A DNA stretch of 64,000 nucleotides from Phenylobacterium glaciei (GCF_016772415.1 NZ_JAGSGD010000001.1:2939501-3003500); one strand, 5' to 3'. Positions 25,151 to 34,387 are shown, numbered from the stretch's first letter. Made by a program: numbers and translations. The notes: generated by a model from the sequence alone, not told the origin.

Positions 25151-27831
25151 GCCCCGACGAACCGCGCCGTCCCGATCCGGACGCCCTGCTGGCCGCCACC
25201 GCCAAACCCGGGCGGGGGCGGCTGAAGGTGTTCCTCGGCATGGCCCCGGGGGTGGGCAAGACCTACGAGATGCTGCGCGCCGCCCGCCGTCGAAAGGCCG
25301 AGGGCGGCGATGTGGTGGTGGGCGTCGTCGAAACCCACGGCCGCCGCGAGACCCAGGCTCTGCTGCGCGGCCTGGACGTCATGGCCCGCCAGCCCATCGC
25401 CTATCGCGACCACACCCTGCTGGAGTTCGATATCGATGCGGCGCTGGCCCGCAAGCCCGAGCTGCTGCTGATCGACGAATACGCCCACTCCAACGCTCCG
25501 GGCTCGCGCCACCCCAAGCGCTGGCAGGACGTCGAGGAGTTGCTGGCCGCCGGCATCGACATCTGGACGACACTGAACGTCCAGCACCTGGAGAGCCTGG
25601 TGGATGTGGTCTGGAAGATCACCGGGGTACGCCAGCAGGAGACGGTGCCAGACTCCACCCTGTCGGGCGCCGACGAGATCGAGGTCATCGACATCACCCC
25701 CAGCGAGCTGCGCGCCCGCATGGCCGAGGGGAAGATCTACCTGCCCGAGACCGCCCGCTTGGCCGGCGACCGGTTCTTCAAGGCCGAGAACCTGACCGCC
25801 CTGCGCGAACTCACCCTGCGCCGGGCCGCCCAGACGGTGGACGACCAGCTGCTGGGGGAGATGAAGCGGGCCGGGGTCGAGGGACCCTGGGCCGCTGGCG
25901 AACGCATCCTGGTGCTGGTGGGGCCCGACCCCGCCGCCAGCTCCCTGGTCCGCGCCGGGCGGCGGCTGTCGGACATGATGATGGACGCCCCCTGGACCGT
26001 GGCCCACGTCGAGCGCCCCAACGCGCCGCCGCCAGCTGTCATGGGGACCGCCCGCCTCAACGAGGTCCTGAAGCTCGCCGAGCAGCTGGGCGGCGCCACC
26101 GTGGTGCTGACCGGCGATGACCTGGTGGCCAGCGTCCTGGACTATGCCCGGCGCAACAACGTCACCCAGATCGTGGTGGGCAAGCCCGCGCGCCGTCCGC
26201 GCAATCCCTTCCACCGCGCCCTGATCCCGGCCCTCCTGGACGAGGCCGCCGGCGCGGCCCTGCACGTTATCACTGAGGCGTCCGGCCAGCCCCTCGCGCC
26301 GCCGCCGCCGCGACCCCGGCGCGGCGTGGAGGCTCCTGCCTGGCGCGGGCATGCCGGCGCCCTACTGATGGTGGCCCTTGCAGGCGGGGTCGCCGCCGTC
26401 ACCGACCGGTTCTCGGACGGCGCGGACCTGGCCATGATCTTCATGCTCAGCGTCCTGGGTTCGGGGCTCGCCTTCGGTCTCTGGCCGGCGGTGACGGCGG
26501 CGGGCGTCGCGGCCCTGGCCTACAACTTCTTCTTCCTGGAGCCCCGCCTGACCATCCTGATCGGGCAGGCGTCAGATACCCTGACCTTCGCGGTGTTCTT
26601 CCTGGTGGCCATGACCACCGGCTGGCTGACCGGGCGTATCCGCGACCAGAGCCGGGCCGTCTCCCGCCGCGCCTCGGCCATCGCCACCCTGCTGGCCGCC
26701 AGCCGACGCCTGTCGTCGGCCGCACGGTTCGAGGACGCCGCCCAGGCCCTGGCCGAACAGCTGGCCGCGGCCACCGGCGGCGGGGCCGTGGTCCTGACCC
26801 CCAAGGCCGACGACATCGCCATCACCGCGGCCTGCCCGCCCCTGGAGATCCTCGCGCCCGGCGACATGGCCGCCGCCCGCTGGGCCTGGGAAAAGGGCGA
26901 ACCCGCCGGGGCCGGCACCGGCACCCTGCCCAACGCGGCTTGGACCTTCCGGCCTCTTCAGGGCGTGAAGGCCCGCGCGGGCGTGGCCGGCGTCGAGGGG
27001 GGAACGGTGAGCGTCGAGGAGGACGAGCGCTTCGTCACCGCCATGCTGGACCAGGGCGCCGTGGCCCTGGAGCGGGCGGAACTGGCGGCCCTGGCCGTGG
27101 ACGCCGAAGCCCTGCGCCGCACCGACCGCCTGCGAGGCGCCCTGCTGAATTCCGTCAGCCACGACCTGCGCACGCCGCTGTCGACGGTGCTGGGCTCGGT
27201 CACCACCCTGCTGGACTACGGCAAGTCGCTCACCGCCAAGGTGCAGCGCGACCTTCTGATCAGCATCCGCGAGGAGGCCGAGCGCCTGAACCGCTATGTC
27301 GGCGACCTGCTGGACATGACGCGACTGGAGGGTGGGGCCCTGGTCACGCGCCGGGAATGGGTGGATATCCGCGACGTCCTGCGCGCCGCCGCCGACCGGG
27401 TGAAGCGCCGGGCGCAGGGCCGCAAGCTGGTCCGCGAATTCCCGCCAGAGCTGTCCATGGTCAAGGCCGATCCCTCCCTGCTGGAACAGGCCCTGGTCAA
27501 TATCCTGGAAAACGCCATCAGCTACAGTCCCGACGGCTCCTCCATCGAACTGGCCGCCTATGAGGACCGCAGCAACGTGGTGATCAGCATCGAGGACGAG
27601 GGCCGCGGCATCCCCACCAGCGAGCTGGAGCGGGTCTTCGAGCGCTTCCGCCGCATGGAGGAGTCTACCGACCGCGGCAAGGGCGCGGGCCTGGGCCTGG
27701 CGATCTCCAAGGGCTTCGTGGAGGCCATGGGCGGGCGCATCGCGGCGGCCAGCCCCATCCACGACGGCCGCGGCACCCGCATCCTCATCAGCCTGCCCAA
27801 GGCCAACAAGATGCCGGAGCATCTCCTTTGA
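25147..27831 (+). CDS. kdpD: KdpD, turgor / K+ sensor histidine kinase
   Basis: An 894-residue sensor kinase. The N-terminal KdpD domain has Walker A GMAPGVGKTYEML near residue 36 and LLIDEYAHSN as Walker B. A USP-like domain follows (ERILVLVGPDP to IVVGKPARRPR), then a four-helix DUF4118 membrane unit (about 400-490), a GAF-like segment, HisKA with the phosphorylated His in NSVSHDLRTPLSTVLG, and HATPase with NILENAISYSPDG and GAGLGLAISKGF. It controls kdp expression through KdpE at low K+. It overlaps kdpC (ATGA) and kdpE (TTGA). Confidence 0.96.
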   Translation: MSPDEPRRPDPDALLAATAKPGRGRLKVFLGMAPGVGKTYEMLRAARRRKAEGGDVVVGVVETHGRRETQALLRGLDVMARQPIAYRDHTLLEFDIDAALARKPELLLIDEYAHSNAPGSRHPKRWQDVEELLAAGIDIWTTLNVQHLESLVDVVWKITGVRQQETVPDSTLSGADEIEVIDITPSELRARMAEGKIYLPETARLAGDRFFKAENLTALRELTLRRAAQTVDDQLLGEMKRAGVEGPWAAGERILVLVGPDPAASSLVRAGRRLSDMMMDAPWTVAHVERPNAPPPAVMGTARLNEVLKLAEQLGGATVVLTGDDLVASVLDYARRNNVTQIVVGKPARRPRNPFHRALIPALLDEAAGAALHVITEASGQPLAPPPPRPRRGVEAPAWRGHAGALLMVALAGGVAAVTDRFSDGADLAMIFMLSVLGSGLAFGLWPAVTAAGVAALAYNFFFLEPRLTILIGQASDTLTFAVFFLVAMTTGWLTGRIRDQSRAVSRRASAIATLLAASRRLSSAARFEDAAQALAEQLAAATGGGAVVLTPKADDIAITAACPPLEILAPGDMAAARWAWEKGEPAGAGTGTLPNAAWTFRPLQGVKARAGVAGVEGGTVSVEEDERFVTAMLDQGAVALERAELAALAVDAEALRRTDRLRGALLNSVSHDLRTPLSTVLGSVTTLLDYGKSLTAKVQRDLLISIREEAERLNRYVGDLLDMTRLEGGALVTRREWVDIRDVLRAAADRVKRRAQGRKLVREFPPELSMVKADPSLLEQALVNILENAISYSPDGSSIELAAYEDRSNVVISIEDEGRGIPTSELERVFERFRRMEESTDRGKGAGLGLAISKGFVEAMGGRIAAASPIHDGRGTRILISLPKANKMPEHLL

Positions 27832-28532
27832 CGGCCTCCCGCCCCCGCGTCCTGGTGATCGACGACGAGCCGCAGATTCACCGATTCCTGCAGCCGGCCC
27901 TTGAGGCCGCGGGCTATGAGGCGGTGCGCGCCGACACCGCCACCGATGGCCTGCGCGAGATCGCCCGCAAGCCACCGGACGCCGTGGTCCTGGACCTCGG
28001 CCTGCCCGACATGGACGGCAAGGAGGCGCTCGCCAAGGCGCGCGCCTTCTACGACGGCCCGATCATCATCCTCTCGGCCCGCGACAAGGAGACCGAGAAG
28101 ATCGACGCCCTGGACCTGGGCGCCGATGACTATGTGGAAAAGCCCTTCGGGGTCGGGGAGTTGCTGGCCCGTCTGCGGGTCGCCCTGCGCCATCGCCTGC
28201 ACCAGAAGGGCGCCGAGCCCATCATCGTGGCCGGCGACCTGACCATCGACCTGATCAAGCGCATGGTCACCCGGGCCGGCGTCGCCATCCGCCTGTCGCC
28301 CAAGGAGTATGACCTCTTCGCCCAGCTGGTGGAGGGCGGGGGCAAGGTGATCACCCATCGCCAGCTGCTCACCGCCGTCTGGGGCCCGGCCCACGAGGCC
28401 GACGTCCAGTACCTGCGCGTCTTCATCGCCCAGCTTCGCGCCAAGATCGAAACCGATCCCGCCAGCCCCACCCAGATCGTCACCGAGCCCGGCGTCGGCT
28501 ACCGCTGGTATGGCCAGGACAGCGAGGCCTAA
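27828..28532 (+). CDS. kdpE: KdpE, OmpR-family response regulator of the kdp operon
   Basis: A 234-residue regulator. The receiver domain has VLVIDDEPQ, the phospho-Asp in VVLDLGLPDMDGKEAL, IIILSARD and EKPFGVGELLAR. The winged-helix DNA-binding domain has LSPKEYDLFAQL, KVITHRQLLTAVWGP and VGYRWY. The TTG start lies inside the kdpD stop (TTGA), so translation is coupled. Its stop overlaps the convergent GlxA-type gene. Confidence 0.95.
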   Translation: MTASRPRVLVIDDEPQIHRFLQPALEAAGYEAVRADTATDGLREIARKPPDAVVLDLGLPDMDGKEALAKARAFYDGPIIILSARDKETEKIDALDLGADDYVEKPFGVGELLARLRVALRHRLHQKGAEPIIVAGDLTIDLIKRMVTRAGVAIRLSPKEYDLFAQLVEGGGKVITHRQLLTAVWGPAHEADVQYLRVFIAQLRAKIETDPASPTQIVTEPGVGYRWYGQDSEA

Positions 28533-29458
28533 ACCGCCCGGCGCAGTTCCGCCGGTGACCGTCGCGCCTCGCGCCGGATCAGGCGGCGCAGGGTCGAGGG
28601 TTCGGCGTAGCCGACCCGCCGGGCCACCTCGTCCACCGACAGCCGGGTGGTCTCCAGCAGGCGCTCGGCGGCCTCCATCCGGATGCGCTGAGCGAACTTC
28701 ACCGGCGACAGGCCGCAGACCGAGGCCAGGCGGCGGGCGAAGGTGCGCGGCGCCAGGCCCGCCGCGGAGGCCAGTTCGTCCATGCTGAAGTCGCGGGCGA
28801 TGTGCGCGCGGGCCCAGGCCTCGGCGCGGGCGATCTGCGGGTCCTGCCCGGCCAGGAAGGTCACCGCCATGTACGGCGCCTGGGAGCGGCGCTGGTCCAG
28901 CAGCAGGTATCGCGCGCAGGCCTCCGACAGGCCGGGACTGGCGAACTTGGCGATCACCGCCAGCATCAGGTCCATCTGCGCCATGGCCGCGCCCGCCGTG
29001 GCGATCGGCCAGTCGGCCACCACGATCTGGTCGGCGACCAGATCCACATCCGGGTGCAGCCGGCGGAACACCGGCGCCAGCCACCAGGTGGTCGTCGCCC
29101 GCCGACCCGAGAGCAGGCCCGCCTCCCCCAGGATGAAGGTGCTGGCGCAGGAGGCCGCCACGCAGGCGCCTGCCGTATGGCTCAGGGCGGCGATCCGCGC
29201 GGCGCGGCGCACGGCGGGGGTGGCCAGGCCGGCGATCAACTCGTCCTCGGAGCGGGTTCCGAGACCCGGGATGATCAGCAGGTCGCCGCGCCCCAGGGCC
29301 GGCGGCGTCCCGCGCCCGGCCTTGACCGTCAGCACCTCGAAGGGCGCCTGGCGACCCCCGTTCACGCTCACCCGGTTGGCGGTGTCCAGGGCGTCGAGGG
29401 TGATGGCCAGGCTGGAAGCCAGTCCGCCCGGCAGGGCCAGGACCGCGACACGCGTCAT
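28529..29458 (-). CDS. GlxA family transcriptional regulator (DJ-1/PfpI + AraC HTH)
   Basis: A 309-residue AraC-type regulator. Residues 1-190 are a DJ-1/PfpI-like amidotransferase fold (VAVLALPGGLASSLAITLDALDTAN, LLIIPGLG, TAGACVAASCASTFILGEAGLL), where the nucleophile-elbow position carries A-S-C-A. Residues 210-309 hold two HTH motifs: FSMDELASAAGLAPRTFARRLA and LSVDEVARRVGYAEPSTLRRL. It is divergent from a dienelactone-hydrolase-like gene across 94 bp, so that gene is its most likely target. Confidence 0.88.
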   Translation of the reverse strand: MTRVAVLALPGGLASSLAITLDALDTANRVSVNGGRQAPFEVLTVKAGRGTPPALGRGDLLIIPGLGTRSEDELIAGLATPAVRRAARIAALSHTAGACVAASCASTFILGEAGLLSGRRATTTWWLAPVFRRLHPDVDLVADQIVVADWPIATAGAAMAQMDLMLAVIAKFASPGLSEACARYLLLDQRRSQAPYMAVTFLAGQDPQIARAEAWARAHIARDFSMDELASAAGLAPRTFARRLASVCGLSPVKFAQRIRMEAAERLLETTRLSVDEVARRVGYAEPSTLRRLIRREARRSPAELRRAV

Positions 29459-29480
29459 TGGCGAATTCTCCGCGAAAAGT

Positions 29481-29492
29481 GTCGTATTCGAC
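29481..29492. promoter_or_regulatory. Candidate operator between GlxA-type regulator and hydrolase
   Basis: GTCG-TATT-CGAC is a short perfect palindrome in the 94-bp divergent promoter region, 23 bp from the regulator start. Short palindromes occur by chance, so this is only a suggestion. Confidence 0.25.
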
Positions 29493-29552
29493 TCTATCGC
29501 CGAGCCGGGGCCCGCGCAATTCTAACCGGGACATCGCGAGCGGAGCCCGACC

Positions 29553-30359
29553 ATGCCTCAGAGTGACGATCCCCTGACCGACTTCGAACCCCGGGAGATC
29601 ACGCTGGAAGGCGCAACCAAGGTGGTCCACATCGCCGGAACCGGCCCCGCCGTGATCGTGATGACCGAGATGCCTGGCATCAGCCCGCACGTGGCGCGCT
29701 TCGCCCGTTGGGTCCGCGACGCCGGCTTCACCGTCTACATGCCCTCCCTGTTTGGCCGCGACGGGGCGGTTCCGGGAGCCGACGAGGGAGCGGCCGTCTT
29801 CCGGCGGGCCTGTGTCAGCGCCGAGTTCCGCGCCTTCGGAGCCGGCGGCTCCAGCCCCGTGACCACCTGGCTCCGCGCCCTCGCCCGCCAGGCCCATGCG
29901 GAGTGCGGCGGTCCCGGCGTCGGGGCCATCGGCATGTGCTTCACCGGCAACTTCGCCCTGACCATGATGCTGGAAAGCGCGGTGCTGGCGCCGGTGCTGT
30001 CCCAACCCTCCCTGCCCCTGGACGATCCCGGCGGCCTGGACATCGCGCCCGCAGAGCTCGCCGCCGTGCGTGCCCGGCTTGACCGCGAGGACCTGACGGT
30101 GCTCGCCTACAGGTTCGAGGGCGACCAGGTCTGCCGGGCCGAGCGGTTCGCCGCCCTCTCCCAGGCGCTCGGCGACCGGTTCGTCAGCCGCACCCTGCCC
30201 GACAGCGCCGCCCACACCGACCCGCCGCCCTTTTTCCAGCGGCACGTGGCCTTTCCCCACAGCGTGGTCACCGCCCACCTGATCGACGCGACCGGTGAGC
30301 CGACGATCGCGGCCCGCGACGAGATCCTCGCCTTCTTCGGGCAGCGCCTCCATGGGTGA
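29553..30359 (+). CDS. Dienelactone hydrolase family protein
   Basis: A 268-residue alpha/beta hydrolase of the dienelactone hydrolase type. The nucleophile is Cys in GAIGMCFTGNFAL, as in true DLH enzymes rather than Ser lipases. PAVIVMTEMPGISPHVARFARWVRDAGFTVYMPSLFGRDG matches the oxyanion and early core, and the catalytic Asp and His are probably in the 190-240 region (AHTDPPPFFQRHVAF includes a candidate His). The family hydrolyses lactones and cyclic esters of aromatic degradation, but no such pathway is present. It overlaps the next gene by 8 bp and is divergent from the GlxA-type regulator. Confidence 0.82.
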   Translation: MPQSDDPLTDFEPREITLEGATKVVHIAGTGPAVIVMTEMPGISPHVARFARWVRDAGFTVYMPSLFGRDGAVPGADEGAAVFRRACVSAEFRAFGAGGSSPVTTWLRALARQAHAECGGPGVGAIGMCFTGNFALTMMLESAVLAPVLSQPSLPLDDPGGLDIAPAELAAVRARLDREDLTVLAYRFEGDQVCRAERFAALSQALGDRFVSRTLPDSAAHTDPPPFFQRHVAFPHSVVTAHLIDATGEPTIAARDEILAFFGQRLHG

Positions 30360-30639
30360 GCCCCATGTGCTGATCCTCCACGAGGTCGCAGACTATCCCG
30401 CCTGGAAGGCGGTGTTCGACGAGGCCGCGGCCCTGCGCAAGGCCGCCGGCGAACTCAGCTTCCAGGTCCTGGCTCAGGACGACGACGCCAACCGCATCGT
30501 CCACTTCTCCCGATGGACCAGCCTGGAGCGCGCCCGGACCTTTTTTGAGTCCGCCGCCCTGGTGGAGATCCGCCGCAAGGCCGGGGTCCGCGCGCCGCAG
30601 TTCCTCTACCTGACCCTGCTGGACCAGGGCGACCTCTAG
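30352..30639 (+). CDS. Small ferredoxin-like-fold (ABM/Dabb-type) protein
   Basis: A 95-residue protein: VLILHEVADYPAWKAVFDEAA, then FQVLAQDDDANRIVHFSRWTSLERARTFFES and GVRAPQFLYLTLLD. The beta-alpha-beta pattern and the VxDYxxWKxxFDE motif are those of dimeric alpha-beta barrel proteins in the antibiotic-biosynthesis-monooxygenase superfamily. ATG 30352 overlaps the hydrolase stop by 8 bp, so the two are one operon. Catalytic activity is not indicated by any residue I can name. Confidence 0.7.
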   Translation: MGEPHVLILHEVADYPAWKAVFDEAAALRKAAGELSFQVLAQDDDANRIVHFSRWTSLERARTFFESAALVEIRRKAGVRAPQFLYLTLLDQGDL

Positions 30640-30794
30640 GCTACTTCGGCAAGGGGTGCGGCCGCACCGGATAGAGCGTGAGGCCCGCCGCCCATGCCCT
30701 CGCCGACCGCGGCCAAATCGCGAATCTCAAGCCTCTCATGAGATGGGGCGGCGGCGCGTGCTAAGGGTCGCGCCGCTGGCTTACGGAGACCGCC

Positions 30795-31661
30795 ATGGAA
30801 GGCCCGACATCCCACTTCTATTTCTCGCAGCGGCTGCGCCTGCACTATGTCGACTGGGGCAACGAGGGCGCGCCGCCGCTGGTCCTGGTCCATGGCGGCC
30901 GCGACCACTGCCGCAACTGGGACTGGGTCGCCCAACGGCTCCGCGACCGCTACCATGTGATCGCGCCCGATCTTCGCGGCCATGGCGACAGCGAATGGGC
31001 GGTGGGCGGCGGCTACGACAACGCCGCCTACCTCTACGACCTGGCTCAGATCATCCATCAGAAGGACATGGCGCCGGCCACCATCATCTCCCACTCGCTC
31101 GGCGCGGGGATCGCGCTGAACTACTGCGGCGCCTTTCCCGAGAGCGTGAAGAAGATCGTCGCCATCGAGGGTCTCGGCCCCTCCCCCGCGGTCATGGCCG
31201 AGCAGGCCAAGCGCCCCGTGGAGGAGCGGCTGCGGACCTGGGTCGATGACCGGCGCAAGAACTCCGGCCGCACCCCGCGCCGCTATGCCAGCCTCGATGA
31301 GGCCATCGCCCGCATGGCCGAGCAGAACCCCCATCTTTCGGCCGAGCAGGCGCGCCACCTGACCATCTACGGCGTCAACCAGAACGAGGACGGGACCTAT
31401 AGCTGGAAGTTCGACAACCACACCGGCGGCGGCGTCGGCGGTCTGTCCCACGCCGACCAGCACCGGCTCTGGAGCCAGATCACCACCCCGGTCCTGCTGG
31501 TGCGCGGCGCGGAATCCTGGGCCTCGGACCCGGTGATCGACGGCCGCATCCAGCACTTCCGAAACGCCCGGCTGGTGAACTTCGAAGGCGCCGGACACTG
31601 GGTCCACCACGACCGGCTCGACGGCTTCATGGACGCGGTCGAAACCTTCCTCGCCGAATAG
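30795..31661 (+). CDS. Alpha/beta hydrolase
   Basis: A 288-residue alpha/beta hydrolase. LVLVHGGRDHCRNWDWVAQRL is the oxyanion HGG region, APDLRGHGDSEWA the following strand, and ISHSLGAGIALNYC holds the Ser nucleophile (SHSLG). The acid is likely in VLLVRGAESWASDP and the His in FEGAGHWVHHDR. Typical of epoxide-hydrolase or esterase-like enzymes; substrate unknown. It stands alone upstream of fixK with 150 bp between. Confidence 0.85.
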   Translation: MEGPTSHFYFSQRLRLHYVDWGNEGAPPLVLVHGGRDHCRNWDWVAQRLRDRYHVIAPDLRGHGDSEWAVGGGYDNAAYLYDLAQIIHQKDMAPATIISHSLGAGIALNYCGAFPESVKKIVAIEGLGPSPAVMAEQAKRPVEERLRTWVDDRRKNSGRTPRRYASLDEAIARMAEQNPHLSAEQARHLTIYGVNQNEDGTYSWKFDNHTGGGVGGLSHADQHRLWSQITTPVLLVRGAESWASDPVIDGRIQHFRNARLVNFEGAGHWVHHDRLDGFMDAVETFLAE

Positions 31662-31723
31662 GCGAGGCCCGTGAGGGCGCGGCGGCCTTCCATAAGCCCG
31701 ACGAAGCCGCCACCGGAGCCGAC

Positions 31724-31781
31724 CTCCGTAGCACTACTTAAGGGGCTGACCCGAATGTCAGTCGAGGCGCGAACGCCCTAG
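31724..31781 (+). promoter_or_regulatory. Candidate FixJ-type promoter of fixK
   Basis: Three elements upstream of fixK: CTCCGTAG (31724-31731), GAATGTCAG (31753-31761) and CCTAG (31777-31781). Their offsets from the ATG (88, 59 and 35 bp) are the same, base for base, as those of CTCCGTAG, GAATTTCGG and CCTAG ahead of the alternative oxidase gene at 48710. Over the first 38 bp 25 positions agree. FixJ activates fixK in related bacteria, which makes FixJ the likely binder. Confidence 0.6.
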
Positions 31782-31811
31782 CCATGGATCATCGATCAAG
31801 GGAACTTGCTG

Positions 31812-32474
31812 ATGACCCAGACGCACCGCCTCGACGACACCACCGCCCCCTTCATGCCCGGCCCACGAGCTGCGGCAGACGACCTCATGATGAGCCTGGG
31901 CGTGCGGATGACCTTCGCCAAGGATGAGGAGATCTATGGCCAGGATGAGAAGGCCGACCTGATCTACCGCGTCATCAGCGGCGCGGTGCGCACCACCCGG
32001 GTCATGAGCGACGGGCGGCGGCAGATCGGCGGCTTCTACTACCCCGGCGAGATGTTCGGCGTGGAAGCCAGCGACCACCACCGCTTCTCGGCCGAAGCGC
32101 TCAGCGACGGCATCATCCTGGTGGTGAAGGCCTCGGCCCTGCGCGCGGTGGCGGGCGACGAGGCGTTCGGACGGCTGACCTGGACGGCCACCAATCGTGA
32201 ACTGGACCGCACCCAGGATCATCTGCTGCTTCTGGGCCGCAAGACCGCGGCGGAACGGGTGGCGAGCTTCCTGATGGAGCTTGCCGATCGGCGAGGCGCC
32301 GAGGCGGTGACCCTGCCCATGGGCCGCCAGGACATGGCCGACTATCTGGGCCTGACCATCGAGACGGTCTCGCGGATGCTGACCCAGCTCCAGAGCGCCC
32401 TGGTGGTGGAGTTCTTAGGGTCGCGCATCTTCAAGATCAGCAACCGCTGCGCCCTGGCCCGCCTGGCCGACTAG
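31812..32474 (+). CDS. fixK: FixK, CRP/FNR-family regulator of micro-oxic genes
   Basis: A 220-residue CRP/FNR regulator. The cNMP-like beta-roll (residues 25-130) has GQDEKADLIYRVISGAVRTTRVMSDGRRQIGGFYYPGEMFG. The HTH is GRQDMADYLGLTIETVSRMLTQLQ, with the E-x-V-S-R readout that recognises TTG half sites. The N-terminal Cys cluster of true FNR is absent, so oxygen is not sensed directly; control is through FixLJ. ATG 31812 is chosen, with AAGGGA upstream. Matching TTG-N8-CAA boxes lie ahead of seven nearby transcripts. Confidence 0.92.
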   Translation: MTQTHRLDDTTAPFMPGPRAAADDLMMSLGVRMTFAKDEEIYGQDEKADLIYRVISGAVRTTRVMSDGRRQIGGFYYPGEMFGVEASDHHRFSAEALSDGIILVVKASALRAVAGDEAFGRLTWTATNRELDRTQDHLLLLGRKTAAERVASFLMELADRRGAEAVTLPMGRQDMADYLGLTIETVSRMLTQLQSALVVEFLGSRIFKISNRCALARLAD

Positions 32475-32484
32475 GGTTTCGCCG

Positions 32485-32500
32485 GCGGCGGACGCCGCCA
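32485..32500 (+). terminator. Hairpin downstream of fixK
   Basis: GGCGGC-GGAC-GCCGCC is a perfect 6-bp stem with a 4-nt loop 11 bp after the fixK stop. No T-run follows. Confidence 0.45.
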
Positions 32501-32582
32501 GCGCTCACATCCAGAGCCTGATCGGTTCATGAGTCACGTTTCAGCCGGGACCGCGACGCGGTTCCGTCTAAAACGATATGCT

Positions 32583-33419
32583 CTAGTGAGAGATGAGCAA
32601 GGCTGTCGGCGGGTCGCTGACCATGTCGTGGCTTACCCCGCCCAACACCAGTTCCTGCACCCGATTGCGGCCGTAGAGGCCCATCACCACCAGGTCGATA
32701 TCCAGAGCCTTCACGTGCCCGCGCAGGATCGCCGCGGCCGAGGCGTCGTGGCTGCGGTCCACGATGACCTTGGCTTCGCGGCCATGCCGTTCCAGGTGGC
32801 GCTGCAGCAGGCCGTCGGCCCCGCCCTCGCCCTGCGGCGACACCACCAGGATGTGAACCTGCTCCGCACCCATCACCAGCGGCCAGGCGTCGTGCAGGGC
32901 CCGGGCAGACTCGCGTGTGCCTTTCCAGGCGATCAGCACCCGTTTGCCGACATCCCGCGTGACCCCGTGCTCGGGGACCACCAGGACCGGGCCGCCGCTC
33001 GTCAGCCCCAGGTCCGCCGCGCTGATGGTGTGCTGGCCGAGGGGCGCGCAGGCGATCGTGGGAAAGATGGTGAGGTCGGATCGTCGGGCGCAGGCGGCCA
33101 TGGGGGCGGTGAAATCGCCATCGATCACCATCCACTCCGAGGACACCCCGACCTTGGCCGTGGCGCTCTCGAAGATCTCGCGGCCCCGCTCCGCGGCCTT
33201 CAGAACCGCCGAGGCGTGGTCCTTCAGGATGGAGTCGATGTCACTGGGAGACATATAGGCCAAGGCTTCCCCGGCCATGTAATTGTGCAGGAACGCGCTC
33301 TTCAGGAAGACCCCGCTCACGTGCGCGTTGGAGCGCAGAGCAAGTTCGGCCGCGGCGGTGGCCCGGGCCGAGGACGCCGGCGTGTCATCGATATGAACGA
33401 GGATATCGCGATAGGTCAT
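32583..33419 (-). CDS. Universal stress protein, tandem UspA domains
   Basis: A 278-residue tandem Usp protein. The first domain starts YRDILVHIDDTPASSAR; the second starts KRVLIAWKGTRESARAL and ends with LVVMGLYGRNRVQELVLGGVSHDMVSDPPTALLISH. The ATP-binding G-x-x-G-x9-G-S/T loop is close in the second domain (MGLYGRNRVQELVLGGVSH). ATG 33419 is preferred, with GGAGG 7 nt ahead. A perfect FixK box lies 51 bp upstream, so it is expected under micro-oxia. A second Usp gene follows upstream on the same strand. Confidence 0.9.
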   Translation of the reverse strand: MTYRDILVHIDDTPASSARATAAAELALRSNAHVSGVFLKSAFLHNYMAGEALAYMSPSDIDSILKDHASAVLKAAERGREIFESATAKVGVSSEWMVIDGDFTAPMAACARRSDLTIFPTIACAPLGQHTISAADLGLTSGGPVLVVPEHGVTRDVGKRVLIAWKGTRESARALHDAWPLVMGAEQVHILVVSPQGEGGADGLLQRHLERHGREAKVIVDRSHDASAAAILRGHVKALDIDLVVMGLYGRNRVQELVLGGVSHDMVSDPPTALLISH

Positions 33420-33469
33420 AGGGTCGCCTCCGGTTTTCATCATCCTGTCGCGGGGCCGGGCGGGTCGCC

Positions 33470-33483
33470 TTGATCCCCGTCAA
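33470..33483 (-). promoter_or_regulatory. FixK/FNR box for the first Usp gene
   Basis: TTGATCCCCGTCAA, a full match to TTG-N8-CAA with GAT/GTC inner bases. Its centre at 33476.5 would set a start near 33435, 16 bp before the ATG. Confidence 0.8.
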
Positions 33484-33490
33484 CGCCCCG

Positions 33491-34339
33491 TCAGTGAGAC
33501 ATCAGGACGGGAAGTTGGGCCCGGCGCAGCATGTGCTCGGTGGCCCCGCCCAGGATCATTTCGCGCAGCCGGGAATGGCCGTAGGCGCCCATCACCATCA
33601 GGTCGGCCTGCGTCCGGCTCAGATAGGTGTCCAGCACTCGGCTGATGAACTCGCCCTGGGCGTCCACCTCGTCGATGGCCGTCTCAATCCCATGGGCCTG
33701 AAGATGGCGGGCGGCGTCCTGGGCGAGACCTGCGGTCGCAGAGGCCTTTTCATTGAGGATGGTCAGGACCCGGACCTGGCGCATGCCCCGCAGGATCGGC
33801 AGGGCGTCGGCCATGGCGCGCGCCGCGGGCACGCTACCGTCCCAGGCCAGCACCGCCACGCCGCCGGTCAGCTTCGCGGACGCCTTGGCCTCGCTCCGCA
33901 TCACCAGGGCCGGGCGGCCGGAATGGAAGATCACCGCCTCGGCCACCCCCTCCTGGCCATCCATGCCGCTGGCGAGAGGCACGATGCAGAGGTCGCGGGC
34001 GCGCGCCCTGCGGGCGACGTGGAAGGCGAAGTCCGGCAGCTGGACCTGCTCCAGCAGCACGCCCCGGAACACGCCGGTGGCCTCAGCCCGCGCCTTGAAG
34101 CGGTCCAGCACGTGGCGGCAGGCGGCCAGGCTGCGAGCCTCCTCCTCCCGCGCCATGCCGGTCAGGCCGATCAGGCGTTCGGCGATGATGTTGCTCTTCA
34201 CCGGGATCGAGATGGGCATGGCCAGGGCCGTGATCTGGGCGCCCAGTCGCGCGGCGACCTGCACCGCGGCGTCTATGGCGGCGTCCGAGGTCGGCTCCGG
34301 ATAGGTATCGATGTGTAGCAGTATGTCTTGCAGGCTCAT
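33491..34339 (-). CDS. Universal stress protein, tandem UspA domains
   Basis: A 282-residue tandem Usp protein paralogous to the neighbour. First domain LQDILLHIDTYPEPTSDAAIDAAVQVAARLGAQITALA; second VAVLAWDGSVPAARAMADALPIL and LMVMGAYGHSRLREMILGGATEHMLRRAQLPVLMSH with a well-conserved ATP loop G-x-x-G-H-S-R-x5-G-G-A-T. It ends 7 bp before the FixK box of the next gene. GGAG precedes ATG 34339. Confidence 0.9.
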   Translation of the reverse strand: MSLQDILLHIDTYPEPTSDAAIDAAVQVAARLGAQITALAMPISIPVKSNIIAERLIGLTGMAREEEARSLAACRHVLDRFKARAEATGVFRGVLLEQVQLPDFAFHVARRARARDLCIVPLASGMDGQEGVAEAVIFHSGRPALVMRSEAKASAKLTGGVAVLAWDGSVPAARAMADALPILRGMRQVRVLTILNEKASATAGLAQDAARHLQAHGIETAIDEVDAQGEFISRVLDTYLSRTQADLMVMGAYGHSRLREMILGGATEHMLRRAQLPVLMSH

Positions 34340-34387
34340 GATGGCTCCGATGTTCCGATAGACTTCTCGCCCCGGCGGACGGCCGCC

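Noticed and set aside
27558-30353. 931-codon open frame on the minus strand
   Set aside because: It crosses kdpD, kdpE and the hydrolase gene and contains no recognisable fold in its own frame; GlxA-like protein uses another frame.
31787-31800. FixK box just upstream of fixK
   Set aside because: GGATC-ATCG-ATCAA has only one good half and lies too close to the start codon.
31812-32474. FNR with an Fe-S cluster
   Set aside because: The N-terminal Cys motif of FNR is absent; only one Cys is seen near the C-terminus.
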